Below are positions 53,728 through 62,704 of a DNA stretch of 64,000 nucleotides, in pieces. Source of the DNA: Aquabacterium sp. NJ1. Lineage in GTDB: Bacteria > Pseudomonadota > Gammaproteobacteria > Burkholderiales > Burkholderiaceae_C. A program made the translations under genes and the position numbers. Where the stretch lies: the NCBI RefSeq assembly GCF_000768065.1, contig NZ_JRKM01000001.1:744001-808000 (forward strand), in the 5' to 3' direction. The notes under the pieces are model-generated. The model did not search any database. It was not told the DNA's origin and saw only the letters and a program-made list of their open reading frames with translations. Each line of letters begins with the position of its first letter. Within the stretch, counting starts at the first letter, position 1.

Positions 53728-55224
53728 ATGACAATCCCCCCATTACAAAAACTTACCACTTTGGGTTGGGTTGTCGCACATGTTGCTGCGGCCTGGTCTC
53801 TAAGAGAGGCGATCATGCTCCGGGTTTTTCAGCATCACATCTCGATTGCGACATTGGCTGAACTGCTGGCAGACAGCCTGACCAGTTTCCTGGCCATCGT
53901 GTTGGGTTCTCTCACCATTGCTCACCTCTATGGCGACGCCAATCTGTCACTTGGCATCTCCAGCGCGCTGCGTTCGGGGCTGGGCTTTGCGCTCCTGATT
54001 CCGCTGCATTGCGGTCTGGTTGGCGTGTACCGCGAGGGCTCCGAGCGTAAAACCGCTCGCGCCAAGCTGGGCCGCGCCGTGCTGGGTTGCCTGCTGGGCG
54101 CCCCCATTGCCTACCAGTTGGCCGTCAAAACGGTGGTGGATGGCAACCAGGCTCAGCAACTGATGGGTTTTGCTGTCGCCTACCTGATGATCGGCCTGCT
54201 GATCGTGCGCGGCCTGCTGATGTCCGCCTGGCGCGGCTCGCTGGTTCAACAGCGCGTGCTGATCATCGGCACCGGCCAGGAAGCCCACGCTGTGGCCGCT
54301 GACCTGAAGTCCCGCCGTCTGCGCAGCCACTCCGTGATCGGTTTCTATCCCGCTGGCGAATCCGTTCTGCCCGCTGAGGACAAGCGTTTCAACATCTTCT
54401 CCCGCTCGACCTCGATCGACGACATCGTGCACAAGCACGACATCAACCAGATCATCGTGGCCGTCAAGGAGCAACGCGGCGGCAACGTGCCGATGGACCA
54501 ATTGCTGACGGCCCGTATCCACGGCATTCCCGTGATGGACCTGGCCGCCTTTTACGAGCAGACGACGGGCGAAGTGCCTGTTGACAGCCTCAAGGCCAGC
54601 TTCCTGGTCTATGGCCGCGGCTTTGCCCAGGACCGCACCCGCATCATCGTCAAGCGTGCTTTTGACGTGGTGACGTCTTCGGTGCTGCTGTTGCTGGCCT
54701 CGCCGATCATGCTGCTGACCATGTTGGCCATCAAGCTGGAAAGCAACGGCCCGATCATCTACCGTCAGGAGCGTGTGGGCCTGGCTGGCAAGAGCTTCAT
54801 GTGCCTGAAGTTTCGCAGCATGCGCACCGACGCCGAAAAGGATGGCGTGGCGGTGTGGGCCACCAAGAACGACTCGCGCATCACCCGCGTGGGCGCCTTC
54901 ATCCGCAAGACCCGCATTGACGAGCTGCCTCAGTTGTTCAGCGTGCTGTCTGGCGAGATGAGCATGGTGGGCCCTCGCCCCGAGCGCCCCAGCTTCGTGG
55001 CACAGCTCAAGGAACAGATCCCGTTTTACGACATCCGCCACAGCGTCAAGCCTGGTGTGACGGGTTGGGCCCAGGTTCGTTATGCCTACGGTGCTTCAGT
55101 CGAAGACGCGCTGCACAAGCATCAGTACGACCTGTACTACGTGAAGAACAACTCCCTGTTCCTGGATTTGCTGGTGATCTTTGAGACTGTGAGCGTCGTG
55201 CTCTTCCGCGAAGGCGCTCACTGA
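53728..55224 (+). CDS. Undecaprenyl-phosphate sugar phosphotransferase (initiating EPS glycosyltransferase, EpsB/WcaJ-like)
   Basis: Polyprenyl-phosphate hexose-1-phosphate transferase that starts the repeat unit, 498 aa from MTIPPLQKL (53728). Several N-terminal TM helices and a CoA-binding-like Rossmann domain (RVLIIGTGQEAHAVAADL) precede the C-terminal catalytic domain: KRAFDVVTSSVLLLLASP, YRQERVGLAGKSFMCLKFRSMRTDAE, TRIDELPQLFSVLSGEMSMVGPRPE and KPGVTGWAQV. The in-frame extension to 53530 has no coding character and probably contains the promoter. Subfamily matches the PEP-CTERM/XrtA-associated EpsB type. Confidence 0.93.
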   Translation: MTIPPLQKLTTLGWVVAHVAAAWSLREAIMLRVFQHHISIATLAELLADSLTSFLAIVLGSLTIAHLYGDANLSLGISSALRSGLGFALLIPLHCGLVGVYREGSERKTARAKLGRAVLGCLLGAPIAYQLAVKTVVDGNQAQQLMGFAVAYLMIGLLIVRGLLMSAWRGSLVQQRVLIIGTGQEAHAVAADLKSRRLRSHSVIGFYPAGESVLPAEDKRFNIFSRSTSIDDIVHKHDINQIIVAVKEQRGGNVPMDQLLTARIHGIPVMDLAAFYEQTTGEVPVDSLKASFLVYGRGFAQDRTRIIVKRAFDVVTSSVLLLLASPIMLLTMLAIKLESNGPIIYRQERVGLAGKSFMCLKFRSMRTDAEKDGVAVWATKNDSRITRVGAFIRKTRIDELPQLFSVLSGEMSMVGPRPERPSFVAQLKEQIPFYDIRHSVKPGVTGWAQVRYAYGASVEDALHKHQYDLYYVKNNSLFLDLLVIFETVSVVLFREGAH

Positions 55225-55249
55225 GGCCACACTGCGGCGGCCCTCCCTC

Positions 55250-55274
55250 GGTGGCGCACCTCTGGTGCGCCACC
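55250..55274 (+). terminator. Strong hairpin after the priming transferase gene
   Basis: GGTGGCGCACC-TCT-GGTGCGCCACC: perfect 11-bp stem, 25 bp beyond the stop. No T-run follows, so it may be a Rho-dependent or mRNA-stabilising end rather than a classical terminator. Confidence 0.6.
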
Positions 55275-55351
55275 GTCATTTCAGGGGGTGGTGTTTCAGA
55301 CCTGCGTCAAGTTGCAGGACAATGCCAGGTTGCCCGCACTAGCACCGCCCT

Positions 55352-56407
55352 GTGACAGATCAACCCAGCGTACACACCACTGAAGCCAGCACGCCCCCCA
55401 GTTCAGCCCCCGGCGCCACGAGCGGTTCCTGGCTGAAAAAGGGGCTGGCATGGGCTTTGGGCCTGGGTTTGCTGACCTGGCTGCTGGCGCACACCCCTTT
55501 TGCTCAGGTTGCGGAGGCCTTTGAGCGCCCCGACTGGCTGACCTGGCTGCTCACGCTCACGGGTTTGCTGGTGAGCTATGTGCTGCGGGCGGCACGCCTG
55601 CAGGTGGTGCTGAACCTGGAAGGCCATCACAAGGCGCCTCACCGCTGGCTCGGTGTGCGTACCGATGCCTTGCGGGTCATCCTGATGCACAACGCGGCCA
55701 TCAACCTGCTGCCCATGCGCGCAGGTGAACTCAGCTTCCCCTGGCTCGCGTCCCGTGAACTGGGCATGCCGGTGGCACGTGCCGTGGCCTGCCTGCTGTG
55801 GATGCGCGTGCAGGACGTGATCACCCTCGCCGTACTGGGGCTCTTGCTGTGGCCCGGCCTCCCGCTTTGGATGCGCCTCACCGGCTTTGCAGGCATGGCC
55901 GCTGGCTGGCTGGCCCTGGGGCACTGGTCGCGCCGCTGGTTCGCGCGCCACGCAGGCGAAACACAGGCGTCCGGCAAACTGGCGAGTCTCATGCTGAAGC
56001 TGAGGCAGGCTTTGCTCGAACCGGAACACCATCACCCTCTGGCCTGGCTGGCCACGCTGGCCAACTGGAGCCTCAAGCTGGCCGCTGGCGCCTGCCTGTT
56101 GTCGGCCGTCAGCACCGCCCCCTGGCTGACCTCGTGGGCAGGCGCTTTGGGTGGAGAATTGGCGGCCATCGTACCCTTGCAGGGCCCTGCCGGTTTCGGC
56201 ACGTACGAAGCAGGCGTCTGGGCCGGCATGGCTGCCCATCTTCCCCCACAATCGACGGCCCTGGCCCATGCCGTGAGTGCGGCACTGGCCCTGCACGTCT
56301 GTTTCTTGCTGTGCGCTGTCCTGGCGGGCGCACTGGCATCTGTCTTGACCTGGGCCAACAAGCCTCGTCTGCGTCAGGGTACGCCCTCTGCTCGTCTGCC
56401 TGACTGA
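55352..56407 (+). CDS. Lysylphosphatidylglycerol synthase TM region/UPF0104 family membrane protein (AglD-like)
   Basis: A 351-aa protein with 7-8 TM helices, starting at GTG. It carries the LPG_synthase_TM features NAAINLLPMRAGELSFPWLASRE (about 105-127) and GELAAIVPLQGPAGFGTYEAG near residue 265. Relatives occur in polysaccharide and glycolipid loci, possibly moving lipid-linked sugars or lipids. The next gene (ArnC-like) starts 34 bp downstream. The Pro/Ser/Thr-rich first 25 residues are probably cytosolic and unstructured. Confidence 0.85.
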   Translation: MTDQPSVHTTEASTPPSSAPGATSGSWLKKGLAWALGLGLLTWLLAHTPFAQVAEAFERPDWLTWLLTLTGLLVSYVLRAARLQVVLNLEGHHKAPHRWLGVRTDALRVILMHNAAINLLPMRAGELSFPWLASRELGMPVARAVACLLWMRVQDVITLAVLGLLLWPGLPLWMRLTGFAGMAAGWLALGHWSRRWFARHAGETQASGKLASLMLKLRQALLEPEHHHPLAWLATLANWSLKLAAGACLLSAVSTAPWLTSWAGALGGELAAIVPLQGPAGFGTYEAGVWAGMAAHLPPQSTALAHAVSAALALHVCFLLCAVLAGALASVLTWANKPRLRQGTPSARLPD

Positions 56408-56441
56408 GCGGGGGCGGGTTTGTTTGCTAGAAAGTGAAGTC

Positions 56442-57473
56442 ATGAATGTTGCCGCGACGGCCCAGCCCGTCTCTACCGATGCCGTGCCCAACCACCGCCT
56501 GTCCGTGGTGGTGCCGATGTACAACGAGGTCGATAACGTCGAGCCCTTTGTCACGGCCATGCACGAGGCGCTGGGCGACTACCCCTTCGACTGGGAGCTC
56601 ATCATCGTCAACGATGGCAGCCGCGACGGCACCCAGAAGGTGCTTGATGAGCAAGCCCGTTTGCGCGGCCCCCATGTGCGGCCCATCCACCTGTGGCGCA
56701 ACTTCCGGCAGACGGCCGCCATGCAAGCGGGCATCGACGCCGCACGCGGTGATGTGATCGTGACGCTGGACGGCGACCTGCAGAACGACCCCAAGGACAT
56801 CCCCAAGCTGGTGGCACGCCTGCTGCGTGAAGACCTGGACCTGGTCGCCGGCTGGCGCCAGAACCGCCAGGACGGCCTGTGGCTGCGCAAGGTGCCCTCG
56901 CGCATCGCCAACCGCCTGATCCGCAAGATCACGCAACTGGAGTTCCAGGATCTGGGTTGCAGCCTGAAGGCCTACCGCGCCAGCGTGCTCAAGCGCGTGA
57001 GCCTGTATGGCGAGATGCACCGCTTCATCCCGGCCTGGATGGCCACGGTGACCTCGCCTGCGCGCATGGCCGAAGAACCGGTGAGCCACCATGCCCGCAC
57101 GCGGGGTGAATCCAAATACGGCATTTCGCGCACGCTGCGCGTGGTGCTGGACTTGCTGGCCGTGAATTTCTTCTTGCGTTTCTCCGGGCGCCCGGGCCAC
57201 TTCTTCGGTGGCGTGGGCCTCGCGGTCGGGCTCGTGGGTGGCCTGATCCTGAGTTACCTGGCCGTGCTGAAAATGCTCGGCCAGAACATCGGCGGGCGAC
57301 CGCTGCTCTGGCTGGGCTTCTTTTGCGTGCTGGGTGGGCTGCAGTTCCTCACCACAGGCGTGCTGGCCGAGTTGCTGATCCGCATTTACTACGACCGAGG
57401 CGAAGTGGCGCCGTATCACACCAGTGAAGCGCCCCAGCTGCATGCCGACACCGCCTGGCACCAGCCGCATTGA
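56442..57473 (+). CDS. Polyprenyl-phosphate glycosyltransferase (ArnC/GtrB/DPM1-like GT2)
   Basis: GT2 enzyme loading a sugar on undecaprenyl phosphate, 343 aa. The GT-A domain has LSVVVPMYNEVDNVEPFV, IIVNDGSRDGTQKVL and TLDGDLQNDPKDIPKLV (DxD), then HARTRGESKYGISRTLRVVLDLL. Two C-terminal TM helices follow (about 240-265 and 285-305). The start at 56442 (MNVAATAQ) is favoured over a TTG 18 nt upstream. It pairs naturally with the downstream ArnT-like transferase, which would use the product in the periplasm. It lies between the AglD-like and ArnT-like genes. Confidence 0.92.
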   Translation: MNVAATAQPVSTDAVPNHRLSVVVPMYNEVDNVEPFVTAMHEALGDYPFDWELIIVNDGSRDGTQKVLDEQARLRGPHVRPIHLWRNFRQTAAMQAGIDAARGDVIVTLDGDLQNDPKDIPKLVARLLREDLDLVAGWRQNRQDGLWLRKVPSRIANRLIRKITQLEFQDLGCSLKAYRASVLKRVSLYGEMHRFIPAWMATVTSPARMAEEPVSHHARTRGESKYGISRTLRVVLDLLAVNFFLRFSGRPGHFFGGVGLAVGLVGGLILSYLAVLKMLGQNIGGRPLLWLGFFCVLGGLQFLTTGVLAELLIRIYYDRGEVAPYHTSEAPQLHADTAWHQPH

Positions 57474-57504
57474 CGCTGTTTGTTGTTGTCATTGACCCCA
57501 CACC

Positions 57505-59301
57505 ATGAACCAACCCACCAATGCATTAGTTGTCTCCACTGGCGCTGCACCAGTGGCCAAACGCCCATCCGGGCAACGCTGGCCCAAGATCTGGGGGCCA
57601 CGCATGTGGAAACTGCTGGCGCTGGTCGCCGTGCTGTTTGTGTACCGGCTGTGGGTGGTCAAGCACTCGGGCATCTCGCTGTTCTTTGACGAAGCCCAGT
57701 ACTGGGATTGGTCCAAGCACCTGGCCTGGGGTTACTTCTCCAAGCCGCCCTTGATCGCTGGCTTGATCTGGCTGAGCACGGCCCTGTTCGGCTCGGGCGT
57801 GCTGGGGGTCAAGGCCATCGTGATGCTGCTCTACCCGGCCACCGCATTGAGCATGGTCGGGCTGGCGCGCGCGCTCTGGCCAACCAGCAGCGGCGTGCGC
57901 ACCGGCATGGTGGCGGGCGCCCTGTTCATGACCATCCCCATGGTGGGCCTGATGGGCATGTTCGCGTCAACAGACGCACCCTTGATCCTGTGCTGGACCC
58001 TGGCTTCGTGGGCCTTGTGGCGCGCGCAGGTCACCAACCGGATGAGCCACTGGGCGCTGCTGGGCGTGGCATGCGGCATCGGCCTGATGGGCAAGTACAC
58101 CATGGCGGCGTTCGCCTTGACCGCCGTCTGGACCCTGTGGGCCGTGCATGGCCCCGAGCGCGGCGTGTTCCGGCTCGGGCCCTGGTTGGCCGCTGCCATT
58201 GCCTTGGCGCTGCTGTCGCCCAACTTGATCTGGAATGCCCACAATGGCTTCCCGACCATGCAGCACACCGTCGAGCTGACGGCCCAATCCGATCGCTCGG
58301 GCGGCATCCTGCCGACGCTGGTCTTTCTGGCCGGGCAGGTGCTGATGCTGGGCCCCGTGGCAGTGATCGCCGGCCTGTGGCTGTTCAAGAGCACCCCCGC
58401 ACCGAGCAACCCGAACACGGCGCCGACCAGCCAGTGGGCATCATCCAGCCAGATGATGCCGCCCAGCCAGTGGAAGCACTCCACCCAGGCGCAGCCTTCG
58501 AGCCAACCGGGCGCCACAGCTGATGGCACGCCTGTCAAACGCCCGGTGGTGCGCAACTCGGCTTACTACCTGGCCTCGGTGTCGAGCTACCGCTTCCTGT
58601 GGGCCATGAGCCTGCCGCTGCAGATCGTGGCCATCGTGCAGGCGCTGTATGCCGATGCGCATGTGAACTGGGCTGCGCCGTCCATGGTGGGCTTCACGCT
58701 GCTGATCGCCTCGCGCCTGAGCCGGCCACTGGTGCCGCTGGCCTCGCCCCGCCCCACCGGCTGGCTGGTGGCCGTGCTGGCCTCCAACCTCGTGCTGACG
58801 TCCATCACCCTGCACCTGCGCGATATCGTCGGGCCCACGCTGCCTTCCAAGTTCGATGTGCTGGTGCGCATGCGCGGCTGGCAGGAGGCTTTTGCCGACC
58901 TGGCGCCTGAGCTGGAAGACCCCGTGGTGACGGGCCTGCCAGTGCTGACGGATTCACGCCTGCTGATCACCGAGGCGGCTTACCACTGGCGCCGCTACAA
59001 CGTGAAGACGCTGGCCTGGAACCCCAAGGGGCAACGCCACGATCACTACGAGATGACGCGCAGCCTGCCCAACAAGGTGGGTGCCGATGTGCTGCTGCTG
59101 ACCAGCGACCCCAAGCCTGACGAGATCACCAAGCGCTTTGCCATCATCCGCCCGCTGAAGTCGACCCAGATCGCGGTGGGGCCTGATCGCAATGTGGAAA
59201 TGCACCTGTTCTTCCTGCGTGGCTTCCTGGGCTATGACCAGAAGAGCTACCTGGAACAAAGTGGTGCGGACAGACCTGACACGACACCTGATGGACAGTG
59301 A
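57505..59301 (+). CDS. GT-C membrane glycosyltransferase (ArnT/PMT family 39-like)
   Basis: A 598-aa, about 11-TM transferase using polyprenyl-linked sugar at the periplasmic face. ISLFFDEAQYWDWSKHLAWGYFSKPPLIAGLI carries the catalytic acidic loop (FFDEAQYW, about 60). An inserted low-complexity loop rich in Ser, Gln and Pro (about residues 300-350) interrupts the TM core and is unusual. The target could be lipid A, LPS or EPS. It ends inside the PAP2 gene (11-bp overlap), so both are coupled. Preceded by the ArnC-like donor synthase. Confidence 0.88.
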   Translation: MNQPTNALVVSTGAAPVAKRPSGQRWPKIWGPRMWKLLALVAVLFVYRLWVVKHSGISLFFDEAQYWDWSKHLAWGYFSKPPLIAGLIWLSTALFGSGVLGVKAIVMLLYPATALSMVGLARALWPTSSGVRTGMVAGALFMTIPMVGLMGMFASTDAPLILCWTLASWALWRAQVTNRMSHWALLGVACGIGLMGKYTMAAFALTAVWTLWAVHGPERGVFRLGPWLAAAIALALLSPNLIWNAHNGFPTMQHTVELTAQSDRSGGILPTLVFLAGQVLMLGPVAVIAGLWLFKSTPAPSNPNTAPTSQWASSSQMMPPSQWKHSTQAQPSSQPGATADGTPVKRPVVRNSAYYLASVSSYRFLWAMSLPLQIVAIVQALYADAHVNWAAPSMVGFTLLIASRLSRPLVPLASPRPTGWLVAVLASNLVLTSITLHLRDIVGPTLPSKFDVLVRMRGWQEAFADLAPELEDPVVTGLPVLTDSRLLITEAAYHWRRYNVKTLAWNPKGQRHDHYEMTRSLPNKVGADVLLLTSDPKPDEITKRFAIIRPLKSTQIAVGPDRNVEMHLFFLRGFLGYDQKSYLEQSGADRPDTTPDGQ

Positions 59302-60052
59302 GTTCCGGCGTCGTTCGCGGCGTCATCTTGAGGCAGACAACCCTGATGAGCTGGACACCCGGCTGATCTGGGCGGGCCTGTTCTTTTCGCTGGCGATCTT
59401 TGCCCAGTTCCCGGGGCTGGATCTGCTGGTGTCCGTGAACTACTACAGTGCCGAGCACGGCTTCTTTCACCGCGATGACGCCTTGGTGCGCGCGCTGTAT
59501 GACTGGACGCCCTGGCTGGGCCGTGGCTTGATCGTGGTGCTGGCGCTGTTTGCGCTGCTGGCCCCGTGGATCGGCCGATTGTTCCGCAAGACGGGGCATC
59601 CGGATCTGGCTGAGCGCAGCACAGGCCCCTGGCGCCACCTGGCTACCGTGTCCGTTTGCGCGGCCTTGCTGGGCAATGGGCTGGTCATCGAGGGGCTTTG
59701 CAAGGGCCTCATGGGCCGCCCTCGCCCGGTTCAGGTCGAGCAATTCGGCGGGCAGGAAACCTACCGCGGCCCCTTCAACCCGGGCAGTGACCCCGCCCAC
59801 CACCGCAGCTTTGTCAGCAGCCATGCCGCAGCAGGTTTCGCCTTGATGAGCCTGGGGCTGACCTGTGGCCCCGTCTGGCGCCGCCGCTGGCTCTTGATTG
59901 GCACACTCGCTGGTGGCATTGTGGGCATGGGCCGCATGATGCAGGGGGGGCACTTCCTCAGCGACATCATCTTTGCCTTCTACGCCATATGGTTATCGTG
60001 TGAACTGGTAGCCTGGGTTGATCGACGCCGTCTTTCCCGTTCGAGATCATGA
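59291..60052 (+). CDS. PAP2-family phosphatase (undecaprenyl-diphosphate or lipid phosphatase-like)
   Basis: A 253-aa membrane phosphatase with about 5 TM helices. The three PAP2 motifs are visible: KGLMGRPRP (KxxxxxxRP-like), [10 protein letters not shown] (PSGH-like, here SSHA) and [13 protein letters not shown] (SRxxxGxHxxxD-like). This suggests dephosphorylation of undecaprenyl pyrophosphate or lipid A/phospholipid. The start at 59291 lies inside the ArnT-like gene, and its TGA overlaps the nadA ATG by 4 nt (ATGA), so nadA is translationally coupled to it. Confidence 0.88.
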   Translation: MDSEFRRRSRRHLEADNPDELDTRLIWAGLFFSLAIFAQFPGLDLLVSVNYYSAEHGFFHRDDALVRALYDWTPWLGRGLIVVLALFALLAPWIGRLFRKTGHPDLAERSTGPWRHLATVSVCAALLGNGLVIEGLCKGLMGRPRPVQVEQFGGQETYRGPFNPGSDPAHHRSFVSSHAAAGFALMSLGLTCGPVWRRRWLLIGTLAGGIVGMGRMMQGGHFLSDIIFAFYAIWLSCELVAWVDRRRLSRSRS

Positions 60053-61191
60053 GTTCCGCTCCTACCTCCGCCAACACCGCCAATTCGGTTTCATACGACT
60101 ACGACCTGCAGGACGCCAATGGTGCGACCTGCACGGCCCACGCCTGGGCCAAGGTGCCCGCGCCCTTGAGCGCCGAGGCCAAGGCCGAGATCAAGGCGCG
60201 CATCAAGGCCCTACTGAAAGAGCGCAATGCCGTGCTGGTGGCCCACTATTACGTGGACGGCGACCTGCAGGACCTGGCCCAGGAAACCGGCGGCTGCGTG
60301 TCGGACTCGCTGGAGATGGCGCGTTTTGGCCGTGACCACAGCGCCCAGACCCTGATCGTCGCGGGCGTGAAGTTCATGGGCGAGTCGTCCAAGATCCTCA
60401 GCCCCGGCAAGCGCGTGCTGATGCCCGACCTGGACGCCACCTGCTCGCTGGACCTGGGCTGCCCTGCTGAAGACTTCGTCAAGTTCTGCGATGCCCACCC
60501 GGACCGCAAGGTGGTGGTCTACGCCAACACCAGCGCAGCCGTGAAAGCCCGCGCCGACTGGATGGTGACCAGCTCGTGCGCCCTGTCCATCGTCAAGCAC
60601 CTGAAGGACCAGGGAGAGAAGATCCTGTGGGCGCCTGACCGCCACCTGGGCCGCTACATCCAGAAAGAAACCGGCGCCGACATGCTGATGTGGAACGGCG
60701 CCTGCATCGTGCACGACGAGTTCAAGGGCCTAGAGCTGGACCTGCTCAAGAAGGACCACCCCAAGGCCCTGGTGCTGGTGCACCCCGAATCGCCCGAAAG
60801 CGTCGTGGCCCAGGCCGACGTGGTGGGGTCGACCTCGCAGTTGCTCAAGGCCGTGGTCGAGTCCGACGCGCCCGAGTTCATCGTGGCCACCGACAACGGC
60901 ATCCTGCACCGCATGCGCCAGATGGCACCCCACAAGGTGCTGATCGAAGCGCCCACCGCTGGCAACAGCGCCACGTGCAAGAGCTGCGCGCACTGCCCCT
61001 GGATGGCCATGAACGGCCTGCAAGGCGTGCTGGACTGCCTTGAGAAAGGCACCGGCGAGATCACTGTGGACGAAGCCATCCGCGTGAAGGCCCATGGTTG
61101 CATCGACCGCATGCTCGATTTCGTGGCCAAGAACCCCGCGGCCATCACCAAGCCGGCCCAAGGCTTCGTGCCCAACATCGGCGCGGCCTGA
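60049..61191 (+). CDS. nadA: Quinolinate synthase A
   Basis: [4Fe-4S] enzyme condensing iminoaspartate with dihydroxyacetone phosphate to quinolinate, 380 aa. The typical core [23 protein letters not shown] is followed by cluster-ligand Cys in [12 protein letters not shown] and in the C-terminal [15 protein letters not shown] (CxxCxxC-like). It starts within the last codons of the PAP2 gene. nadC follows 70 bp downstream, and nadB enters from the right edge on the opposite strand. Confidence 0.97.
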   Translation: MSSAPTSANTANSVSYDYDLQDANGATCTAHAWAKVPAPLSAEAKAEIKARIKALLKERNAVLVAHYYVDGDLQDLAQETGGCVSDSLEMARFGRDHSAQTLIVAGVKFMGESSKILSPGKRVLMPDLDATCSLDLGCPAEDFVKFCDAHPDRKVVVYANTSAAVKARADWMVTSSCALSIVKHLKDQGEKILWAPDRHLGRYIQKETGADMLMWNGACIVHDEFKGLELDLLKKDHPKALVLVHPESPESVVAQADVVGSTSQLLKAVVESDAPEFIVATDNGILHRMRQMAPHKVLIEAPTAGNSATCKSCAHCPWMAMNGLQGVLDCLEKGTGEITVDEAIRVKAHGCIDRMLDFVAKNPAAITKPAQGFVPNIGAA

Positions 61192-61261
61192 TCGCCCCCG
61201 GCTGGCCGCTGATCTGTCGCCCCAGCCTGGCACCTGCTCGACTTCCTCGATATAGACCATC

Positions 61262-62170
61262 ATGTTCGACCACAACGAGACCCTGCAAGAAGCCCGTGAA
61301 CGCAATGTGCGCGACGCCCTGTTCGAAGACGTGGGTGTGTGCGACTGGACGGCGCAACTGGTGCCCGCCGGCCAGCGCGTGAAGTCGCGCCTGATCGTGC
61401 GCGAAGAGGCTGTGTTGTGCGGCCGTGAATGGTTCGAAGCCTGCCTGTTCAGGCTGGACCCGAAAGCATCCATCACCTGGGCGTATGCCGAAGGTGCGCT
61501 GATGGCGCCGGACACCGAGGTCTGCCTGATCGAATGCGATGCGCGCGCCATGTTGACGGCCGAGCGCCCGGGCATCAACTTCCTGCAGACGCTGTCGGCG
61601 GTGGCCACCCTCACCCACCGCCACATGAAGGCCATTGAAGGCGCCTCGCCCAACCCGCGCGGCTGCGTGGTGCTGGACACCCGCAAGACCCTGCCCGGCT
61701 TGCGTCTGGCCCAGAAGTACGCCGTGCGCGTGGGCGGTGGCGCCAACCAGCGCCTGGCCTTGTACGACGGCATCCTGATCAAGGAAAACCACATTGCCGC
61801 AGCCGGCAGCGTGACCGCCGCCGTGAAGAATGCGCAGGCCCTGGTGGCCGCGCAGCCCTCGCCCCAGCGTGAGCAAATCACCATCCAGGTGGAAGTCGAG
61901 AACCTTGACGAATTGCGCGAAGCCCTGGCTGCGGGTGCCGTCAGCGTCCTGCTGGACAATTTCACCTACGACATGATGCGGGCCGCCGTGGCCCTCAACA
62001 AGGAGCTGGCCAAGGGCGAGGCCCTGCTGGAAGTCTCCGGTGGTGTCACCCTGGACCAATTGCGTGACATCGCCGTCACGGGCGTGGACCGCATCTCGAT
62101 CGGCAAGCTCACCAAGGACGTCAAGGCGGTGGACTTCTCGCTGCGCGTGCTGGAGCGCATTGGCGGCTGA
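61262..62170 (+). CDS. nadC: Nicotinate-nucleotide pyrophosphorylase (carboxylating)
   Basis: Quinolinate phosphoribosyltransferase, 302 aa, completing nicotinate mononucleotide from quinolinate and PRPP. Characteristic segments are HRHMKAIEGASPNPRGCVVLDTRKTLPGLR, VGGGANQRLALYDGILIKENHIAAAGS, and the C-terminal LLEVSGGVTLDQLRDIAVTGVDRISIGKLT. It lies 70 bp after nadA. An intrinsic terminator 54 bp beyond the stop ends the transcript that begins in the EPS region. Confidence 0.97.
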   Translation: MFDHNETLQEARERNVRDALFEDVGVCDWTAQLVPAGQRVKSRLIVREEAVLCGREWFEACLFRLDPKASITWAYAEGALMAPDTEVCLIECDARAMLTAERPGINFLQTLSAVATLTHRHMKAIEGASPNPRGCVVLDTRKTLPGLRLAQKYAVRVGGGANQRLALYDGILIKENHIAAAGSVTAAVKNAQALVAAQPSPQREQITIQVEVENLDELREALAAGAVSVLLDNFTYDMMRAAVALNKELAKGEALLEVSGGVTLDQLRDIAVTGVDRISIGKLTKDVKAVDFSLRVLERIGG

Positions 62171-62223
62171 ACGACGCCGAATAGGCCTGGGTACCTGTCT
62201 GGCACCTGGGCGCGCCAATCAAC

Positions 62224-62248
62224 AAAGGGGCCAAGCAGGCCCCTTTTT
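62224..62248 (+). terminator. Intrinsic terminator after nadC
   Basis: AAAGGGGCC-AAGCA-GGCCCCTTT followed by TT: 9-bp stem with T-tract, directly after nadC. Confidence 0.92.
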
Positions 62249-62313
62249 CACGACACAGCAAGCCCAGGCTGGGCGACACTGTCCGGTGTACTTCCATCGA
62301 GATGGGCCCCGCC

Positions 62314-62598
62314 ATGGCATCCGATTTCACGACGCTGCACAACTACTACGAGAAACAGGTGGTCGACCTGGTTCTGGAACAGGCCGCCCATTACCCCTTG
62401 CTGGACAAGGACCACCTGCCTGACGTGGCCTGTGTGGCGCTCAACCGGCTACCGCCGCGCTACATCCGCCACCAGGTGGACCTGGCTTTTCACATGACCG
62501 AGAAAGAGCGCCAGGACAGCGAGCAGTTGATCCAGGACGCGGTCAAGTTCGCGTTCGAGTTCGTGCAGGCCCGCTACGCGATGCGCGCCAGACGCTGA
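62314..62598 (+). CDS. ComFB-family protein (late competence development)
   Basis: Small protein of 94 aa with the ComFB pattern FTTLHNYYEKQVVDLVLEQAAHY, DVACVALNRLPPRYIRHQVDLAFHM. In Bacillus ComFB is part of the comF operon with an undefined role; in proteobacteria such proteins occur alone. The start is MASDFTT at 62314, though an ATG 12 nt earlier is possible. It stands between the nadC terminator and an unrelated hydrolase. Confidence 0.85.
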   Translation: MASDFTTLHNYYEKQVVDLVLEQAAHYPLLDKDHLPDVACVALNRLPPRYIRHQVDLAFHMTEKERQDSEQLIQDAVKFAFEFVQARYAMRARR

Positions 62599-62704
62599 AC
62601 GCGCCCGGGTTCCCCCGAGGCACACAAACCCGTATTTGTCGACCCACCGACATCATCGTCAGGTGCTTGGCGCCAGCATGGGCCACTTTCAAATGGAGTC
62701 GCCC

